NCBI RefSeq assembly: GCF_000972845.2
Contig: NC_040016.1
Span: 6,840,701-6,904,700, forward strand
DNA from: Larimichthys crocea
Taxonomy: Eukaryota > Chordata > Actinopteri > Sciaenidae
Length of the DNA stretch: 64,000 bases
Direction: 5' to 3'
The position numbers were made by a program, and so were the translations under genes. How positions within the stretch are numbered: the first letter of the stretch is position 1; the number at the start of each line of letters is the position of its first letter. Below, piece by piece: positions 63,090 to 64,000 of this stretch. A model generated the notes under the pieces. The model was not told the DNA's origin. It was given only the letters and a program-made list of their open reading frames with translations, and did not search any database.

Positions 63090-64000
63090 GTAATTTGTGA
63101 GAAAAGACAACGTGTATTGATATTACTGTAGCTGTCAGTTGTTACACTGTGCCCCTCACATGTCTGTCAGGTACGTGCATGTATCACACCTTCATGTGGA
63201 ACGCTGACAAAAAAAACAAACTATACCGAGGAACAGCAGTTCACCAACCCTTTATGGGCCATTATGTTAGAGGACTATTGTAATTTACAGAGTCGTTCTG
63301 CTGCAACAAAAGGTATAACTGAGTCATACGCAGGAAACTATTTACAGTATGTGGCCTTTTTACTGTCATGGATATGGACCAGTGATAAGGGACAAGATGT
63401 ATATGCAGGCTGGTAATGCTTATTATTGTACAGTGTTGTAAATGCTGATTATGTGTCAATGATAGGACTTCTCAAGCAGAATAACTGATTTGTTTGACAA
63501 CTTGTAATGTTATGTTGCTTTAGTCTTGAGCCTCATTTGTGTAATTAGAGAATTGTTTTGATTGCACCATAGGCAGTAAAATATGTTTTACGCTGTCTGC
63601 CTCAAATCAATTTAATATAACTAACTTAATATAACTTAATATATTTAAATGGTTAATATGACTTATTTCTTTAGTAAAACTTAATTATTAGATATATATT
63701 TCAACGCAGAATTTAACAAAGTGACAGTAAAATGTGCACAATATAATGCAGTTAAATATATAGTATAATATTAGCACTCAACAGCATTATTGAGCATTAG
63801 CACTGGCAATTCTGTGTCCACCCCTGTGTACATCTGAAGAACGTATTATTTTATGTATTTGTGTGGCTGCATCTAGTCAAGATACAACACACATGCACAC
63901 ACACATATACGCATGTTAATCTGCAATGTGCCCTTATGCTGGGTGTTGTTCGACCTGCTGGAACAGCCTGTAGAAAACTGCGCCTGCATCCTGCACAACC
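63090..64000 (+). other. pkp1: pkp1 intron, no exon seen to window end
   Basis: After the donor at 63090 no segment with a phase-compatible splice acceptor and plakophilin-like sequence (for example the expected SVENCMCVLHNLSY-type block) is visible, so the next exon lies beyond 64000. The segment is AT-rich. Confidence 0.55.

Noticed and set aside
1..64000. CRISPR arrays, bacterial operons, prophage or tRNA/rRNA genes
   Set aside because: The window is vertebrate intron-exon DNA; no direct-repeat/spacer array and no convincing tRNA A/B box pair was seen.

Overview
This window is nuclear genomic DNA of a ray-finned fish, probably a percomorph teleost. The evidence is four intron-rich vertebrate genes, all on the + strand, GT-AG introns, abundant microsatellites, and degenerate dispersed repeats of types I know from teleost genomes. 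Gene names come from reading conserved protein segments and stitching exons by phase; no database search was possible. Exon coordinates are hand-derived from splice sites and reading frame.

Layout: (1) 1-4311 has no recognisable gene and contains the presumed tulp1 upstream region. (2) 4312-13943 is tulp1 (tubby-like protein 1), 14 coding exons, about 548 residues, with a Lys/Glu/Asp-rich N-terminus and a C-terminal tubby domain; its 3' UTR runs to about 14830. (3) 14831-17150 is intergenic with an old repeat. (4) About 17150-47840 is tead3, a TEA-domain transcription factor of the Hippo pathway. It has likely 5' noncoding sequence near 17200-17890, a roughly 12 kb first intron, a non-AUG (ATT) start at 30238, a pair of tandem alternative exons for the end of the DNA-binding domain, a 12-nt microexon, and a stop at 45571. 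(5) About 48850-55005 is smpd2 (neutral sphingomyelinase 1), 10 coding exons, 443 residues. (6) From 57033 to beyond the window end is pkp1 (plakophilin 1), with 7 coding exons (446 residues) visible and the rest cut off.

The genes do not form a functional unit. As I recall, TULP1 and TEAD3 are immediate neighbours in the same order and orientation on human 6p21, so that pair looks like old conserved synteny. smpd2 and pkp1 downstream look like a fish-specific neighbourhood. The points most worth checking are the tandem TEA-domain exons, the ATT start in an optimal Kozak context, the repeated in-frame exon cassette and GC-AG intron in tulp1, and an orphan exon-like segment between smpd2 and pkp1.
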